This document shows, piece after piece, positions 63,101 through 64,000 of a DNA stretch of 64,000 bases. The DNA lies in contig CM051512.1 of NCBI GenBank assembly GCA_028015205.1, forward strand, positions 5,702,755 to 5,766,754, written 5' to 3'. A program made the position numbers and the translations under genes. Origin of the DNA: Mytilisepta virgata (Eukaryota; Mollusca; Bivalvia; Mytilida; Mytilidae). Every line of letters starts with the position of its first letter. The stretch's first letter is position 1. A model generated the notes under the pieces. It was not told the DNA's origin, did not search any database, and saw only the letters and a list, made by a program, of their open reading frames with translations.

Positions 63101-64000
63101 TGAATTTCGGCCTGATAATAACCGGAGGCCATGTCGAGGCACGAGAAAAATTGTGAGCCTCGAAGAGTGTCGATACAGGACTCGATTCGTGGCAATGGAA
63201 ACGCATCTTTCCGGGTACAATCGTTTAACTTTCTGTAATCAATGCAGTATCTTAGCTTACCATCTCGTTTCCTTACTAGTACAGGTGCAGCAGCCCATTC
63301 AGAACTAGAAGGTTGAATTATCCCTTTGTCTAATAATTGTTGAATATGTTTCTCTTCCTCATCTTCGAAACCAAATGGGGTTCTTCGCATTTTTTCTCTA
63401 ACAGGTGTTGCATTTCCAGTATCAATCCTGTGCTTGATCTTAGTAAAGTGGCCAATGTCAAAATCATCTTTGGCAAATGTGTCCTGAAACTCTATCAGTA
63501 ATTTTGCTACTTCAGTTGCTTGTGTTGAAGTTAAATGTTGAATTGATCTTTCATACAAATCTTGAAGATGTGATTGTAATTGTTTTGAAGTTGAACTTTC
63601 TTGATTAATATTTGTTTCCTCTAGTGTCACTTGACGAACTTCTTTCTCATTTTGAATATTGTCCTGGATAATATGGTCTATTTCCATTGCTGTCCCTAGC
63701 TCTGTGTCTCTTTTCAAGTAAATATGTTTGTCTGTAAAATTCTTTAAAGTAATTGGTACTGTCTTGCTGTTTTCAGCTAATATATACGGCATGACAAGTC
63801 CATTTAATGATTTTGAAGGTTGAATAATTAGCTCTCCATTAAGTTCTCCAAACAACTTTGCTGGTAACTGTACTGTTGATTTAGGTTCAACGACCAATTT
63901 CTTTTCTAATTTCACTCGGCATACTTTCGTAGATTTCTCATTATTACTGAAGGCATTTATTGGAATTCTGTCCTTCCCAATCGTGATGGAATAATCATTA
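60142..64000 (-). CDS. Gypsy Pol polyprotein: RT, RNase H, integrase (N-terminus outside window)
   Basis: Open from the window edge, about 1285 codons here. Counting from the GTG at 63915 as 1: RT about 150-400 with LRYCIDYRKLN, FSCLDMASGYYQ, FGLCNSP and YLDD (323-326); RNase H with DTDAS (about 471), RKELLAV and RTDHN; a Cys-rich insert (CDCYY...CGGCAYC) at 593-613; integrase HHCC (H748, H755, C785, C788) and D,D-35-E (D816, D877, E913); a GPY/F-like module (SPWQGPFLV); and a 140-residue acidic Ser-rich tail ending RKPPGYLRDYDIDI. All catalytic residues are present. Two copies of the conserved hairpin lie in the tail region. The GTG is not a start; the frame continues upstream. Confidence 0.95.
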   Translation of the reverse strand, partial: NDYSITIGKDRIPINAFSNNEKSTKVCRVKLEKKLVVEPKSTVQLPAKLFGELNGELIIQPSKSLNGLVMPYILAENSKTVPITLKNFTDKHIYLKRDTELGTAMEIDHIIQDNIQNEKEVRQVTLEETNINQESSTSKQLQSHLQDLYERSIQHLTSTQATEVAKLLIEFQDTFAKDDFDIGHFTKIKHRIDTGNATPVREKMRRTPFGFEDEEEKHIQQLLDKGIIQPSSSEWAAAPVLVRKRDGKLRYCIDYRKLNDCTRKDAFPLPRIESCIDTLRGSQFFSCLDMASGYYQAEIHENDRHKTAFVTKYGLFEHIRLSFGLCNSPAFFQRMIQLILTGLTWKECLAYLDDVIVLGNSFQNHLENLKKVLQRFRDNNLKLKPKKCSFFQTEVLFLGKLVNEHGVSINPENKETIMKWPVPKRKRDVQSFLGFANYHREHIKDYAKLAAPLYETTKKKGTFHWEKEHQEAFQTIQKALLNSATLAYPYPDDPFILDTDASNDTIGAELIQVHNGKEYVICYASKVLTPAQRRYCTTRKELLAVVTFTKQFRNYLLGNQFVVRTDHNSLTWLLRFKTIEGQLARWLEALSEYDMVVQHRAGKKHGNVDGLSRRPDEMQKCDCYYAGATLQSLPCGGCAYCTRAQRNWERFETDVDDVVPLAVRSISEQIQQQDSQDEQDLTSKNWVGIESVDKVAKEQRRDPDLKKLIFWLENDVEPSEHELQLCSAAVKQFWNCRTQLSFAKNVLCYRWLDPIEPRLLLLVPTSMKNDVLKGCHDAKSAGHFGQNKTVSRLKQRFIWRGLQLDARLYVKSCEICNRNKKPNLKAKAELGQFHSGVPLERIHLDILGPLAESTDKNKYILVIIDQFTKWIEFFPLPNQNAETIAKTAVDGFISRFGCPIEIHTDQGKNFTGNLFTELCKLLEIAKTRTTPYHPCSNGQCERYNSVILQSVRCYLKNKQKDWDKYIQQLAGAIRASENRHTGFTPNMMMLGREVTYPIDLLTGIYEINRREFYPSQYVSGLRDTLEQIHGVARENISGAQFRQKRDYDVRLNQKSYAVGDLVYRINSATRIGQSKKLQSPWQGPFLVTEVVSPVLYRIVDRKRETVIHHDQLKPCHDKHIPIWLKRKKHQILNQNDDQQEDTAEKEEDVEQSIPAFFQRNTDDTVNESIGSARSSDPCMNSLTDSATDMAHLDPIEEIIRDSELVESARCSDLCKRTVTDSDKTGTDRIFVNNLADLDSKDLDETFLYGIEDSDVENVKEESSPQRRDKRVRKPPGYLRDYDIDI
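60354..60391 (-). ncRNA. Conserved-loop RNA hairpin 2 (in pol tail)
   Basis: Apical 20 nt AAGTGCCAGATGCTCTGACC (60,382-60,363). The 9-bp stem GCTTGTAGA/TCTGCAAGC includes one pair that is G-U on the sense RNA but a C-A mismatch on the other strand. Encodes ESARCSDLC. Confidence 0.7.
60456..60503 (-). ncRNA. Conserved-loop RNA hairpin 1 (in pol tail)
   Basis: Apical 20 nt AAGTGCCAGAAGCTCTGACC (60,490-60,471). The stem is ATACAGG-type plus an outer ATGAGT/ACTCAT helix separated by an internal loop. Encodes GSARSSDPC in pol. Confidence 0.6.

Larger units (their letters stand above)
57606..64000 (-). mobile_element. Ty3/Gypsy LTR retroelement with TatD ORF3 (3' part)
   Basis: On the minus strand, 5' to 3': pol (open from the window edge to 60,142), ORF3 (60,039-58,531), a 3' UTR, a polypurine tract and a 218-bp LTR. 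The 5' LTR, gag and protease lie beyond 64,000. Pol and ORF3 are intact over long lengths, so the copy looks young. It is inserted antisense to the SAM-HECT gene. Confidence 0.9.

Noticed and set aside
63913..63915. Start codon of pol at 63,915.
   Set aside because: The codon is GTG and the frame is open to the window edge; it is an internal Val.

Overview
The window is AT-rich, repeat-dense, intron-rich animal DNA. Bivalve-type SINEs, Penelope-like and hammerhead-bearing repeats and many short hairpin elements suggest a bivalve mollusc, most likely a mussel; that assignment is inference. Almost every 0.3-1 kb of non-coding sequence carries a recognisable mobile-element remnant.

Left edge (1-2.5 kb): the 5' part of a minus-strand MFS transporter gene (SLC18B1-like; two phase-compatible exons), with Penelope-like fragments around it. 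From 2.5 to 19.5 kb I see no host gene, only repeats: a decayed Penelope-like reverse transcriptase, a two-unit array of hammerhead-ribozyme repeats (retrozyme-like), palindromic MITEs, tRNA-derived SINEs with target-site duplications, and a 515-bp tandem duplication that copied a SINE plus half a MITE.

Centre (19.5-41.1 kb, minus strand): a complete secreted collagen-like gene that I could assemble from seven exons with canonical splice sites and matching phases (1281 codons plus stop). It has a TATA box, a signal-peptide exon, a 20-bp microexon, a furin-type site followed by a tyrosine-rich region, a 24-bp microexon, a 150-bp Gly-X-Y exon, one uninterrupted 3243-bp Gly-X-Y exon (360 triplets) and a terminal Cys-rich exon. 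Gly-X-Y periodicity runs across both collagen splice junctions, which strongly supports the model. Its introns hold sense-oriented hammerhead ribozyme arrays, an antisense integrase relic and a nearly perfect 100-bp palindrome.

From 41 to 49 kb there are only repeats, including a TSD-flanked 622-bp element and two satellite-like blocks. From 49.1 to 57.6 kb (plus strand) lies a host-type gene with a SAM domain split over two exons and a HECT-like N-lobe. Its 3' end meets the LTR of a Ty3/Gypsy element inserted in antisense (57,606 to beyond 64,000).

The Gypsy element is the most unusual object here. Besides pol it carries an env-position third ORF encoding two zinc-finger-like motifs plus a TatD-type metal-dependent hydrolase with all metal ligands, preceded by a strong 3' splice site (a probable spliced subgenomic mRNA). 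Four RNA hairpins with nearly the same 20-nt apical sequence but different stems are scattered through the end of pol, ORF3 and the 3' UTR. Their stems pair through G-U wobbles that work only on the element's sense strand, which suggests a repeated structured RNA signal.
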